DNA of 64,000 nt from Defluviitaleaceae bacterium (lineage in GTDB: Bacteria; Bacillota; Clostridia; Lachnospirales; WQUN01): assembly GCA_009777845.1 (NCBI GenBank), contig WRLD01000005.1, positions 1 through 64,000 on the forward strand, in the 5' to 3' direction. The translations under genes and the position numbers were made by a program. Under the pieces are notes generated by a model that did not search any database, had not been told where the DNA came from, and saw only the letters and a program-made list of their open reading frames with translations. This document shows positions 6,905 through 15,137 of the stretch, piece after piece (the first letter of the stretch is position 1; the number at the start of each line of letters is the position of its first letter).

Positions 6905-9900
6905 ATGAAAAGTACAAAAAACTTGTTCTACATGTACCTAGTTGTCACTATTGTTTCCGTTTTAATGCTTGGCACAATAAGTCAAACAGTTTTAGCCGTG
7001 CCTGTTTTGTCCGAGCCAGTAACAGTAACCCAAGCAGACGGCACAACAATTACAATTATAGGCTTTGGTGACGAGTTTTTTAAGTGGCAGGAAACGCTTG
7101 ACGGTTATATTATCGCCTTTTGCCACGATACCCAAAATTGGTATTATGCGACAATATCTAACGATAAAATCATAGCAGGTACGGAGCTTGTTGGCAGTGA
7201 TACAGCAGGCAAGCGATTAACACAAGCGGATATTGGCTATATAATCAACAGTGTGGTACGCGACCACCCTGCCATAACACCGCCCGAGCTTACAAATATG
7301 GGCGTTAGCGGTTTTACTGACGAGCAAGAGCCGTTCTGGCTACCTAATATTAAAACCGTAAATAACCGCCAACCACTGTTATTACTACTTATTGAGTACG
7401 AAACACAGGAGCAGGACGGAACACGCCTTTTTACGGAAACCTACGCACAAAGCCTAGGCTATAGCATAAATGAGTATTGGTCTAACAAGGTATTTAGCAC
7501 ACAAAACGCAAACTTTCCGCATGGCACGGTAAACGACTATTACGCCGAGGTATCGGGCGAGTTTAATTTGCAGTTTGAAACTCCAAATTTTACAGTACCG
7601 AATAGTTATATGGTAGAAGCAGACCACTACTTTATAGAAAACTATTCCGCATGGTCGAGTGATATAAGCTCTGTACGTATACAAAGCGGTGTCGCTAGAG
7701 TACGCCTAAACCAAAGCCACCCCGGGCCTAATGCAGATTTTGCAGATGTCCGCACAGATACACAACTAGCCTTTGAAGCTGTCGCGCCGTTTTTAGATAT
7801 AGATAGCTTCCCACGAGTTAGTGATAATGATAGCAATAATAATGCGGAATATATTTTAAGCCAAGATTTTAATATTTATTCCATAATTGCGGGCTATGAG
7901 GGTTCAAGCAATCCGAATGACGTAAAAAGACATAGTATAGGGAACGGACACGCAGGTTGGCAATGGCTACAAGATATTGACGGCTACAATAGAACGTATT
8001 CCGTTAGATTTCTTCCGCCAAGCAGCTCCGACCGTCACAATAGGCTAGGTACTTATGCAACAAACGGCGAGCTAAGTAATGACACATTACCCACAGGAAT
8101 AGGTGTTATTGTGCATGAATTGGGTCATGTTCTTGGACTGCCAGACTTGTATAGCTATCATAAAGGTGATGGAACTCCCGAAAAAGAAGGGCATGGTATA
8201 GGCTTCTACTGTGGCATGTCAAGTGGTGCACACGGAAGCCCAACCCAAAGCTCTCCTAGTAGTGTTATGCCAGTACATTTTAGTGCGTGGGCGAAGTATA
8301 GATTAGGTTGGGTAGAGCCTATAGTAGTTGATGTTTCCGAGGGTGGTATTTTTGATGTAACTAGCATTTGTGTAGACCATGTAAATTGTGCTAACCATAA
8401 CGAACACGGTAATTATGAATACAACGTAATAATGGTTACAAATACGGCTCTTTCCAAGGAGCAATATTTCCTTATAGAGAATCGCCAAAGTGTAGGCTTT
8501 GACCGAGGCATGGACGGCAGAACTGGACTAACAAGCCTAACAAACCGAGGAATACTGATTTACCATGTTGACGTAAGACCTCACCGCCTAGCGGGACATA
8601 ATGGCTATGGTGCAAATAATAATAACGCACACAAAACCGTTGATTTAGAGCGGTATAGAAATCCTAATTACGATGCCTTTTTCCGCATAGACGATAACTT
8701 TAACACGTTTAATGCTGCCTCTGTGCCTAATTCCAATTTCCATACAGACGGCGAGCTTGACAGTGAACATCTTAAAGCAAATCGCCTAAACCTCACCAAC
8801 CAGTGGCAACATACCCCAAGCGGAGTAGATATACGCATATTCGGCGAGCAAAACAGTACCCGATACGACGGAGGACACCTCCACACTATCCCTATTTCCG
8901 TAGCTTCCACAGCACAGGGCGAGGGGTGGACACTACGCCACACGCCCAATAGCAGGTCGAGGTGGGATGCACTAGCCTACGGAAACGGTACATTTGTGGC
9001 ACTAGGTGCAATGCCTAACATGAGCGAGTTTTACGCCATGACCTCGCCTGACGGCATAAGTTGGACATCTCAAGAGCCAATTAGCCTGTCATTTGTACCC
9101 GAAATTTGGGAGCGTAACCTCACTAACGGCACACCATACAGCCAAGTTATGGTTTTTTTGACATATGACGAATCACGAAACCTATTTATTGGCGGAGCTT
9201 CTGCGTATGGACGAACCGAGCTTTTTCACTCCCCCGACGGCATAACGTGGACTAAAGTAACGCAGGAATTTATCAGCTCCGATACAATACATTTTGACAT
9301 ATCCGCAGGAAACGGAATGGTAGTAGTCACTGGCGGCTCACGTACCATAGGAACGAACCGCCCACCTACTATTTTAGTGTCCCAAGATTTAATCACTTGG
9401 CAAGCTGTTCACGCCCCTGTTGAGTTACAGGACGAGCGAGAAGCAAACCCCATGGCTTGGATGTTTTTGACATTTGGTGATGGGCGTTTTGTTGCGAGTT
9501 CTATATGGCGATGGTTTGTGGGATATTTCGACAATAACCAAAACATAATCACCTCTACAGACGGCATTAACTGGGATTTTGGCACAGACACATTCACATA
9601 CAGCAACTCTATAGCCCACGGAAACGGATTATTTGTAGCAGAACGCGGTAACGGTGCGATACATTCAACGGATTCCTATTCATGGTCTGCATTTTCCACT
9701 TCCACCGCCCAAGACTTCCTATCCGTAGCCCACATAAAAGACGGCGTTTTTATAATAGTAGGCGGTGAGGACACCGTAGCCATAGAGCCACAACGCAACC
9801 CCACCCCCTCTTTTACCCTCCCAAGCCCCGACCCCCTAAACTCATGGTCGCGCGTAGCCAGTGACGGCAACAGGCGAGTGGTAGCCATATCCAACGCAGG

Positions 9901-11050
9901 CGAACGACATCAGCGCGTTATGACCTACGATTTCAGATGGATAAACACCAAAGCAACCGAGGGCGGTACTGTAACAGCCAACCGAACCACCGCCGCAGTA
10001 GGCGCGGAAGTAACGCTTAGCCTTACCGCCACACCCGCAGACGGCTACGTATTCGAGCGGTGGAGCATAAGCGACAACGCGCCGCTTGTTGTGGGCGGTT
10101 TTTCCCAAGAAACCACGCAAGCCCCCGAGCCGCGTTTTTATACCGCTCCTGTATATGCGGACGAGGACGAGGAAATAATCCAAGCCCACGACTTTCCCAT
10201 ACCCACACAAATAATGCCGCCGCCTATAGACGAGCAAGCCCTTGAATTGTCAGCCTTTGACGAGCATATTTTTGACGAGCATAGCCTTGACGACCATATC
10301 CTGCACGGAAGCTCAACAAGCGAAACCCTGCACTTCGTCATGCCTAACGGCGATGTAAACATCACCGCCATTTTCAGAAACACCAACGCCACCGCTTCGC
10401 CGCAATTACTCACCACCGCAGGACAAAATGCCACAATAACCCCCACCCAAGGCACAACCGTATTGAACTCACCCTCCACAGTAGACACAGGCGCAACCGT
10501 AGTATTTACAGCCACGCCCGACACAGGCTACCGCATAGCAAGCTGGGAAATAACAGGCGGTACAGTGACCGACAGCACGCCAAACACTCGCACAGTGACC
10601 GTAAACAGCGATGTTTTCGTAAACGTGACATGCGAGCCAATCCCCACATTCCTAGTAGTTTTCGACCCGAACGGCGGCAGCATAAACGGCGATACGGCGT
10701 ATATCATGGAGGAAAACATCATTTACGGCGCGAGCATAGCTCCGCCCACAGACCCAATCCGCCTAGGCTACGTTTTCGGCAGCTGGGACAAAGACCTAAA
10801 CGCCATAACAGAAAACACCATAGTAACCGCAGAATGGCTACGGCTAGGGGCTGTTTCCACAGACGGCATGGGCGATTTAAGCTCTGCTGATGTGGTTTTT
10901 TTGGCGCGACACCTTGCCGACCATGCAGGGTTTGGTGTAATATTACCAAGTATCGCCGACATAAACGGTGACGGCGCGGTGAACGCGGCTGATGTTACTG
11001 CTTTAATGCGGTGGTTGGTTGGGTATAATTTGGACAGCCTACAAATATAA
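6905..11050 (+). CDS. Secreted M6-family metalloprotease with beta repeats and dockerin-like tail
   Basis: 1381 residues; ATG after AAAGGAG. Signal peptide residues 1-32. Residues about 35-640 are an immune-inhibitor-A-like M6 peptidase domain with zinc site HELGHVLGLPD near residues 403-413. Residues 660-1000 contain repeats with YGNGTFVALG and SPDGISW, like the BNR/beta-propeller blades of sialidases. Residues 1020-1235 carry two InlB-type domains (GGTVTANRT, TPDTGYRIASWEITGG). Residues 1245-1310 are a Flg_new repeat (VVFDPNGGS, SWDKDLNAI), and 1312-1381 a dockerin-like domain with STDGMGDLSSAD as a degenerate first loop and DINGDGAVNAAD as a good second calcium loop. M6 enzymes cleave host or matrix proteins in other bacteria. 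It probably acts outside the cell, held there by its tail. Confidence 0.88.
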   Translation: MKSTKNLFYMYLVVTIVSVLMLGTISQTVLAVPVLSEPVTVTQADGTTITIIGFGDEFFKWQETLDGYIIAFCHDTQNWYYATISNDKIIAGTELVGSDTAGKRLTQADIGYIINSVVRDHPAITPPELTNMGVSGFTDEQEPFWLPNIKTVNNRQPLLLLLIEYETQEQDGTRLFTETYAQSLGYSINEYWSNKVFSTQNANFPHGTVNDYYAEVSGEFNLQFETPNFTVPNSYMVEADHYFIENYSAWSSDISSVRIQSGVARVRLNQSHPGPNADFADVRTDTQLAFEAVAPFLDIDSFPRVSDNDSNNNAEYILSQDFNIYSIIAGYEGSSNPNDVKRHSIGNGHAGWQWLQDIDGYNRTYSVRFLPPSSSDRHNRLGTYATNGELSNDTLPTGIGVIVHELGHVLGLPDLYSYHKGDGTPEKEGHGIGFYCGMSSGAHGSPTQSSPSSVMPVHFSAWAKYRLGWVEPIVVDVSEGGIFDVTSICVDHVNCANHNEHGNYEYNVIMVTNTALSKEQYFLIENRQSVGFDRGMDGRTGLTSLTNRGILIYHVDVRPHRLAGHNGYGANNNNAHKTVDLERYRNPNYDAFFRIDDNFNTFNAASVPNSNFHTDGELDSEHLKANRLNLTNQWQHTPSGVDIRIFGEQNSTRYDGGHLHTIPISVASTAQGEGWTLRHTPNSRSRWDALAYGNGTFVALGAMPNMSEFYAMTSPDGISWTSQEPISLSFVPEIWERNLTNGTPYSQVMVFLTYDESRNLFIGGASAYGRTELFHSPDGITWTKVTQEFISSDTIHFDISAGNGMVVVTGGSRTIGTNRPPTILVSQDLITWQAVHAPVELQDEREANPMAWMFLTFGDGRFVASSIWRWFVGYFDNNQNIITSTDGINWDFGTDTFTYSNSIAHGNGLFVAERGNGAIHSTDSYSWSAFSTSTAQDFLSVAHIKDGVFIIVGGEDTVAIEPQRNPTPSFTLPSPDPLNSWSRVASDGNRRVVAISNAGERHQRVMTYDFRWINTKATEGGTVTANRTTAAVGAEVTLSLTATPADGYVFERWSISDNAPLVVGGFSQETTQAPEPRFYTAPVYADEDEEIIQAHDFPIPTQIMPPPIDEQALELSAFDEHIFDEHSLDDHILHGSSTSETLHFVMPNGDVNITAIFRNTNATASPQLLTTAGQNATITPTQGTTVLNSPSTVDTGATVVFTATPDTGYRIASWEITGGTVTDSTPNTRTVTVNSDVFVNVTCEPIPTFLVVFDPNGGSINGDTAYIMEENIIYGASIAPPTDPIRLGYVFGSWDKDLNAITENTIVTAEWLRLGAVSTDGMGDLSSADVVFLARHLADHAGFGVILPSIADINGDGAVNAADVTALMRWLVGYNLDSLQI

Positions 11051-11062
11051 GGAGTGTGCATT

Positions 11063-11563
11063 ATGTTATTACTAGACGCATGGAAACGCGTGGCATTCGA
11101 CACGCAGGAGAAACCAGTTAAGCACGTATGGGACGAGTATTTGGCTAAGGAAAAAGCCATCTACAAGGGTATTTTAAAGGAAAAACGAACCCGAATCGAA
11201 GGCACAATCGAGGAGCTAGCCGAGGGCTTCCGTTTAACAAACGTACAAATGACTGCGTTTTTGGACGGAATACACGAATGTGTAGACGGCCTGCCAGACC
11301 TCAACGAGGTGGAGGAAACCACGAAAATCGCCTTTAATATCGAGTTTGACAGGCTTTACAAGCAAATGGTGGAATACAAGGCGGACGCGCTTTATTCTCT
11401 GTCGGAATGGGACAATATTTTCACGCAGGAACAGCAAAAAGAGCTTTACGCCGAACAAAAACGCTCGCATACCGTCATTCGCAACGAGGCGAAAATCGGG
11501 CGTAACGAGCCATGCGCCTGCGGTAGCGGCAAAAAGCATAAAAAATGCTGTGGCGCGGCATAA
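11063..11563 (+). CDS. SEC-C motif protein
   Basis: 166 residues. The ATG at 11063 is favoured over a GTG at 11054 because AAGGAG ends 8 bases before it. The first 130 residues are charged and helical ([20 protein letters not shown] region) and resemble nothing I can name. The last 22 residues are a SEC-C zinc motif, [19 protein letters not shown], with the CxCx(8)CC ligands also found at the end of SecA. In small proteins this motif usually mediates protein or ribosome contacts. It abuts the Sua5 start (TAA then ATG, no gap), the first step of a coupled operon. Confidence 0.85.
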   Translation: MLLLDAWKRVAFDTQEKPVKHVWDEYLAKEKAIYKGILKEKRTRIEGTIEELAEGFRLTNVQMTAFLDGIHECVDGLPDLNEVEETTKIAFNIEFDRLYKQMVEYKADALYSLSEWDNIFTQEQQKELYAEQKRSHTVIRNEAKIGRNEPCACGSGKKHKKCCGAA

Positions 11564-12565
11564 ATGCTCAAAATCTTAAAATCCGACGAGTGCAAATTAG
11601 CCGCCGAAATTATTCACAGCGGCGGAATTGTGGCGTTCCCTACGGAAACCGTTTACGGGCTTGGCGCGGACGCGTTTAACGCAAACGCCGTGGCGCGAGT
11701 TTATTCCGAAAAAGGGCGACCAGGAGATAATCCGCTTATTTTGCATATCGCCAACGCGGAAGATTTTAACAAGCTGGCGCACAATCCGCCAAAATACGCT
11801 TCCGCGTTAATTAAGGCGTTCTGGCCAGGGGCGCTTACATTGGTTGTACAGAAAAGCCCCGACCTGCCCGAATGGCTTGGCGGTCACCCCATGGGAAAAA
11901 CCGCCACAGTGGGCGTAAGAATGTGTGCAAACCCCATCGCGAACACCTTTATTAAGGCGGCAGGAATAATCGCCGCGCCTAGCGCGAACAAGGCAGGCAG
12001 ACCCAGCCCAACAACGCTTGCCCACGTAATAGAGGACTTCGGCGAGGCGGACGGCATAGCGGCGATAGACGGCGGAAGCACAGCCGTGGGGCTAGAGTCT
12101 ACCGTGGTTGATATAACAGGCAAAGAGCCAGTAATTCTGCGGCACGGAGCGGTTACGCAGGAAGCACTACGCGAGCTTGTTTCGCTCGAAAAATATACGG
12201 AAGCGACCGACACGCCTCGCTCGCCAGGCATGAAATACAGGCACTACGCGCCCCGCGCCGAAATGACTATTCTAAGCGGCACGCCAGAAAATATTGCTTC
12301 GTATGTCCAAAAGTATGCAACAAGCACGACCATTGCGCTTGTCAATAAAACAATCGCGCCGTTTTTGGACGCTTCCGCTATAACGACCCTAATACTCGGC
12401 GACAATAAAGAAGCCATCGCGCGCAATTTGTTTTCGTATTTGCGAGAATGTGACCGCCTAGGCGCGCAGAGGATTTTCGCCCAGGCGGTTGACACAGAGG
12501 GGCTTGGCGCGGCGATTATGGACAGAATGACTAAGGCGGCAGAGGGGCGTATTATTTATGTGTAA
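11564..12565 (+). CDS. sua5: L-threonylcarbamoyladenylate synthase (Sua5/YwlC type)
   Basis: 333 residues, the long Sua5 form. Residues 1-205 are the YrdC fold (GGIVAFPTETVYGLGADAFN, KGRPGDNPLILHI, FWPGALTLV, SANKAGRPSPTTL, ESTVVD); a linker follows, then the C-terminal Sua5 domain from about 230 (SPGMKYRHYAP). It makes threonylcarbamoyl-AMP from Thr, bicarbonate and ATP for the t6A37 modification of ANN-decoding tRNAs. It overlaps the phosphatase gene by 8 bases. Confidence 0.95.
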   Translation: MLKILKSDECKLAAEIIHSGGIVAFPTETVYGLGADAFNANAVARVYSEKGRPGDNPLILHIANAEDFNKLAHNPPKYASALIKAFWPGALTLVVQKSPDLPEWLGGHPMGKTATVGVRMCANPIANTFIKAAGIIAAPSANKAGRPSPTTLAHVIEDFGEADGIAAIDGGSTAVGLESTVVDITGKEPVILRHGAVTQEALRELVSLEKYTEATDTPRSPGMKYRHYAPRAEMTILSGTPENIASYVQKYATSTTIALVNKTIAPFLDASAITTLILGDNKEAIARNLFSYLRECDRLGAQRIFAQAVDTEGLGAAIMDRMTKAAEGRIIYV

Positions 12566-13001
12566 AATACTTTTTGTATGTACGGGCAATACCTGCCGTT
12601 CGCCTATGGCGGCGGCTCTTGCGGAAGCGATTTTTTCACGCGAGGGGCTTAATTTTTCCGTAGGCTCTGCGGGCGTGTACGCGGGTGCTTCTCCTGCGAG
12701 CAAAAACGCTATTTTGGCAATGCAGGCGGAACAGCTCGACCTAACAAGCCACAAATCACAGCCACTAAGCGAGGAAGCGCTCGCCGCCGCCGCGCTTGTG
12801 CTAACCATGACACACGCCCATCTAGTCCGCGTAAAGGAAATCTATCCGCAGGCAAATGTATTCACGCTAGGCGAATATGCAGGGCTTCCGTCCGATGTTT
12901 GCGACCCCTTCGGCGGCAGTCTTGACGAATATTTTGACTGCGCCGCACAAATTAAGGCGTTAATTGAGGCGAGCTTGGAAAAGTTAGGAGCATTAAAATG
13001 A
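12558..13001 (+). CDS. ywlE: Low-molecular-weight phosphatase, YwlE-like (probable protein-arginine phosphatase)
   Basis: 147 residues. The N-terminal P-loop VCTGNTCRSP is the CX5R(S/T) active site of low-molecular-weight phosphatases, and DPFGGS near residue 115 supplies the acid Asp. The Thr in GNTCRS, where tyrosine phosphatases carry Ile or Leu, is the residue that gives Bacillus YwlE its preference for phospho-arginine. Linkage to Sua5 is also typical of ywlE. The reaction would reverse McsB-type arginine phosphorylation; McsB is not in the window. Ends in an ATGA overlap with the next gene. Confidence 0.88.
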   Translation: MCKILFVCTGNTCRSPMAAALAEAIFSREGLNFSVGSAGVYAGASPASKNAILAMQAEQLDLTSHKSQPLSEEALAAAALVLTMTHAHLVRVKEIYPQANVFTLGEYAGLPSDVCDPFGGSLDEYFDCAAQIKALIEASLEKLGALK

Positions 13002-13387
13002 AAAAAAGCGCGATAAAAAAACAACGCGATTTACAGCAGAAAAAAGTCCAGCGGCAGAATTTTATTACTATAGCCGTTCTCGTTTTGGTTGTGGCGTTAG
13101 TCGCAGGGCTTGCGGCGTTACAGCTAATCAAGGAAAGCAACTCCACCGTATACGACCTAGACGGCCAAACCGTTACGCTATACCCAGACGGCAAATTTGC
13201 CGCGGTTTTGGGGCATGGAGTGACAAAGTCGGGAACATATACCCAGACCGAACCCGAAAGCATTACTTTCACCCAACGCAACGGCACAGTCGAAAACGCA
13301 ACTATCGTGGACGATATTTTGCATGTGCCTTATGCGTGGGAGGATTCGTGCAGGCTCGGCACAGCGTTTCCTAGGAGGACAAGATAA
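12998..13387 (+). CDS. Small single-pass membrane protein of unknown function
   Basis: 129 residues. Residues 1-22 are strongly basic (KKSAIKKQRDLQQKKVQRQ), residues 24-46 form one transmembrane helix, and the rest is an extracytoplasmic domain with a VTLYPDGKFAAVLGHG segment that resembles a small beta sheet. Basic-in orientation predicts the C-terminal part outside. Start overlaps the phosphatase stop as ATGA and the stop overlaps ftsY as TAATG, so all three are likely translated together. I do not recognise a family. Confidence 0.8.
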   Translation: MKKSAIKKQRDLQQKKVQRQNFITIAVLVLVVALVAGLAALQLIKESNSTVYDLDGQTVTLYPDGKFAAVLGHGVTKSGTYTQTEPESITFTQRNGTVENATIVDDILHVPYAWEDSCRLGTAFPRRTR

Positions 13388-14310
13388 TGGAACAAGAAAA
13401 GCTAGGCTTATTTTCGAGAATAAAACAGGGGCTTACAAAAACGCGCGAGAATATCCTAGGCGGCGTGGAACAAGTGTTTGCGGTGTTTCGCGCGGTGGAC
13501 GAGGAGCTTTTTGAGGAGCTAGAGGAAGCCCTAATAATGGCAGATATGGGAGTAGAAACCACTACCAACATTTTGGACAACCTACGCGGCCGCGTAAAAT
13601 TGGAAAACGCAAAGGACGGCGAGGTTGTTAAAAAAATGCTAGTGCAGGAAATTTCCAACGCGCTAACTGCCGAGGCTACGGAGTTTTCGCTTTCCACGCC
13701 TGCCGTGCTTTTAATCATAGGCGTAAACGGCGTAGGAAAGACAACCACCGTAGGAAAGCTCACAAAATGGTACAAATCGCAAGGCAAAAGCGTGCTTGTG
13801 GCGGCGGCGGACACCTTTCGCGCGGCGGCAATCGACCAGCTCGGCGTATGGTGCGAGCGCGCAGGCGTAACCATGATACGCCAAGCGGAAAATTCCGACC
13901 CGTCCGCGGTTGTTTTTGACGCGGCGGCGGCGGCAAAGGCGCGCGGAGCTGACCTGCTTATTGTTGACACCGCAGGGCGATTGCACAACAAAAAGAACCT
14001 CATGGAGGAGCTAAAAAAAATCAACCGCATTGTTTCGGCACAATTTCCCGACGCACAGCGCGAGGTTTTGCTTGTGCTTGATGCCACCACAGGGCAAAAC
14101 GCCCTACAGCAAGCAAAATTATTTAAAGAGGTAGCCGACATCACTGGCATAATTCTCACAAAGCTAGACGGCACAACCAAGGGCGGCATAGTCGTGTCAA
14201 TTAAAAACGAGCTGGCGATTCCTGTGCGGTTTATTACTGTGGGCGAGGGTATAGACGACTTGCAGGCGTTTGATGCGGGTATGTTTGCTCGGGCGTTGTT
14301 GGAGGAGTAG
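13387..14310 (+). CDS. ftsY: Signal recognition particle receptor FtsY
   Basis: 307 residues, the short Gram-positive form without a long acidic A domain. Residues 1-85 are the N domain helices. The G domain carries GVNGVGKTTTVGKL (P-loop, about residue 113), DTFRAAA, DTAGRLHNK, TKLDGTTKGG and the closing GEGIDDLQ. It docks the ribosome-SRP complex on the membrane and hydrolyses GTP together with Ffh. The usual partners (smc, ylxM, ffh) are not adjacent; it ends the sua5 operon instead. Confidence 0.96.
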   Translation: MEQEKLGLFSRIKQGLTKTRENILGGVEQVFAVFRAVDEELFEELEEALIMADMGVETTTNILDNLRGRVKLENAKDGEVVKKMLVQEISNALTAEATEFSLSTPAVLLIIGVNGVGKTTTVGKLTKWYKSQGKSVLVAAADTFRAAAIDQLGVWCERAGVTMIRQAENSDPSAVVFDAAAAAKARGADLLIVDTAGRLHNKKNLMEELKKINRIVSAQFPDAQREVLLVLDATTGQNALQQAKLFKEVADITGIILTKLDGTTKGGIVVSIKNELAIPVRFITVGEGIDDLQAFDAGMFARALLEE

Positions 14311-14327
14311 GATTACTCCACCAACCG

Positions 14328-14645
14328 CTACACCAAGTTTTTATCATTATCCTGACGGCAATCTTGAATATCGCCGACAAGCACGTCACGACCAATTACC
14401 TGATATATAATGCGATAACGCTTACCTACTACAAAATAGCGGTACTTATCTATAGGCAAATATGGACGATTGTATGTTGGGTTGCGATACGGCATTTTAT
14501 TTAGCGAGCGAATACCCGCCATCAACTCGTCAAGCAATCGGTTGGCGGCACTTTCGCTTACTCGTGCCAAAAACTCCATATGCTCCGCCATTCGGTCACT
14601 TGCGGCAGGGTCGATAACAACAAAATACGCTTCGGAATTATCCAC
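14328..14645 (-). CDS. RelE/ParE-family toxin
   Basis: 105 residues, basic, with the ParE/RelE layout: helices with ASDRMAEHMEFLARVSESAANRL, then strands MPYRNPTY, YRYFVVGKRYRIIYQV and a final VLVGDIQDCRQDN. It starts at GTG 14645 inside the antitoxin gene (8-base overlap), a classic coupled arrangement. Whether it cuts mRNA on the ribosome or poisons gyrase cannot be told from the sequence. Confidence 0.8.
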   Translation of the reverse strand: MDNSEAYFVVIDPAASDRMAEHMEFLARVSESAANRLLDELMAGIRSLNKMPYRNPTYNRPYLPIDKYRYFVVGKRYRIIYQVIGRDVLVGDIQDCRQDNDKNLV

Positions 14646-14829
14646 GGCTCGCGCCTCGTTGGATAGCCCTTTTCATATTTTGTTCAAATTCGTCCGCGGA
14701 ATATCCCTTTATACCTTGCAGCCTTGCACGCTCCGCAGAGAGCAGTCTTTCGGCGGTTAATAAATCTTCTTCTTGATTGTTGTTGTAATCTTTACGTAGC
14801 TCACTTGACGATTTTATTACAGCAATCAT
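14638..14829 (-). CDS. Antitoxin partner of the RelE/ParE toxin
   Basis: 63 residues. The N-terminus MIAVIKSSSELRKDYNN fits the DNA-binding start of Phd/RelB-type antitoxins, and the remainder is a long charged helix that would wrap the toxin. First gene of the pair. The assignment rests mainly on context and the N-terminal motif. Confidence 0.7.
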   Translation of the reverse strand: MIAVIKSSSELRKDYNNNQEEDLLTAERLLSAERARLQGIKGYSADEFEQNMKRAIQRGASRG

Positions 14830-14872
14830 TTAATTTCACGCCCTTACCCTTAATAGTCATACTTACGCTCTT

Positions 14873-14901
14873 ATTATGCCTCAAATACAACAATCATTCA
14901 A
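14873..14901 (-). promoter_or_regulatory. Candidate promoter of the toxin-antitoxin pair
   Basis: On the minus strand TTGAAT (14896-14901), 17 bases, CATAAT (14873-14878), about 45 bases before the antitoxin ATG. Confidence 0.5.
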
Positions 14902-14960
14902 GAGGGTAATCCCCCTACCCCCACGACAAACGCACAAATGGCAAAATTTGCAGGGTCTTT

Positions 14961-15137
14961 GTAGGGGACGGATTTATCCGTCCCGAGGTTACCTCGCTCT
15001 GCGTTAATGGACGGTACTCGTCCCGAATTGACGAACGTGCATACCTCGGGACGAGTAAACTCGTCCCCTACACGACAAACGCACAAATGGCAAAATTTGC
15101 AGGGGCTTTGTAGGGGACGGATTTACTCGCCCCCTAC
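14961..15137. repeat. 112-bp GTAGGGG repeat element, one full and one partial copy
   Basis: The full copy spans 14961-15071: GTAGGGGACGGATTTATCC at one end and its inverted counterpart ending CCCCTAC at the other, with the conserved centre ACCTCGCTCTGCGTTAATGG. A shortened copy at 15110-15137 has lost the centre; its edge supplies the stop codon region of the CotH gene. A shared flank (CGCACAAATGGCAAAATTTG) precedes both. Confidence 0.85.
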
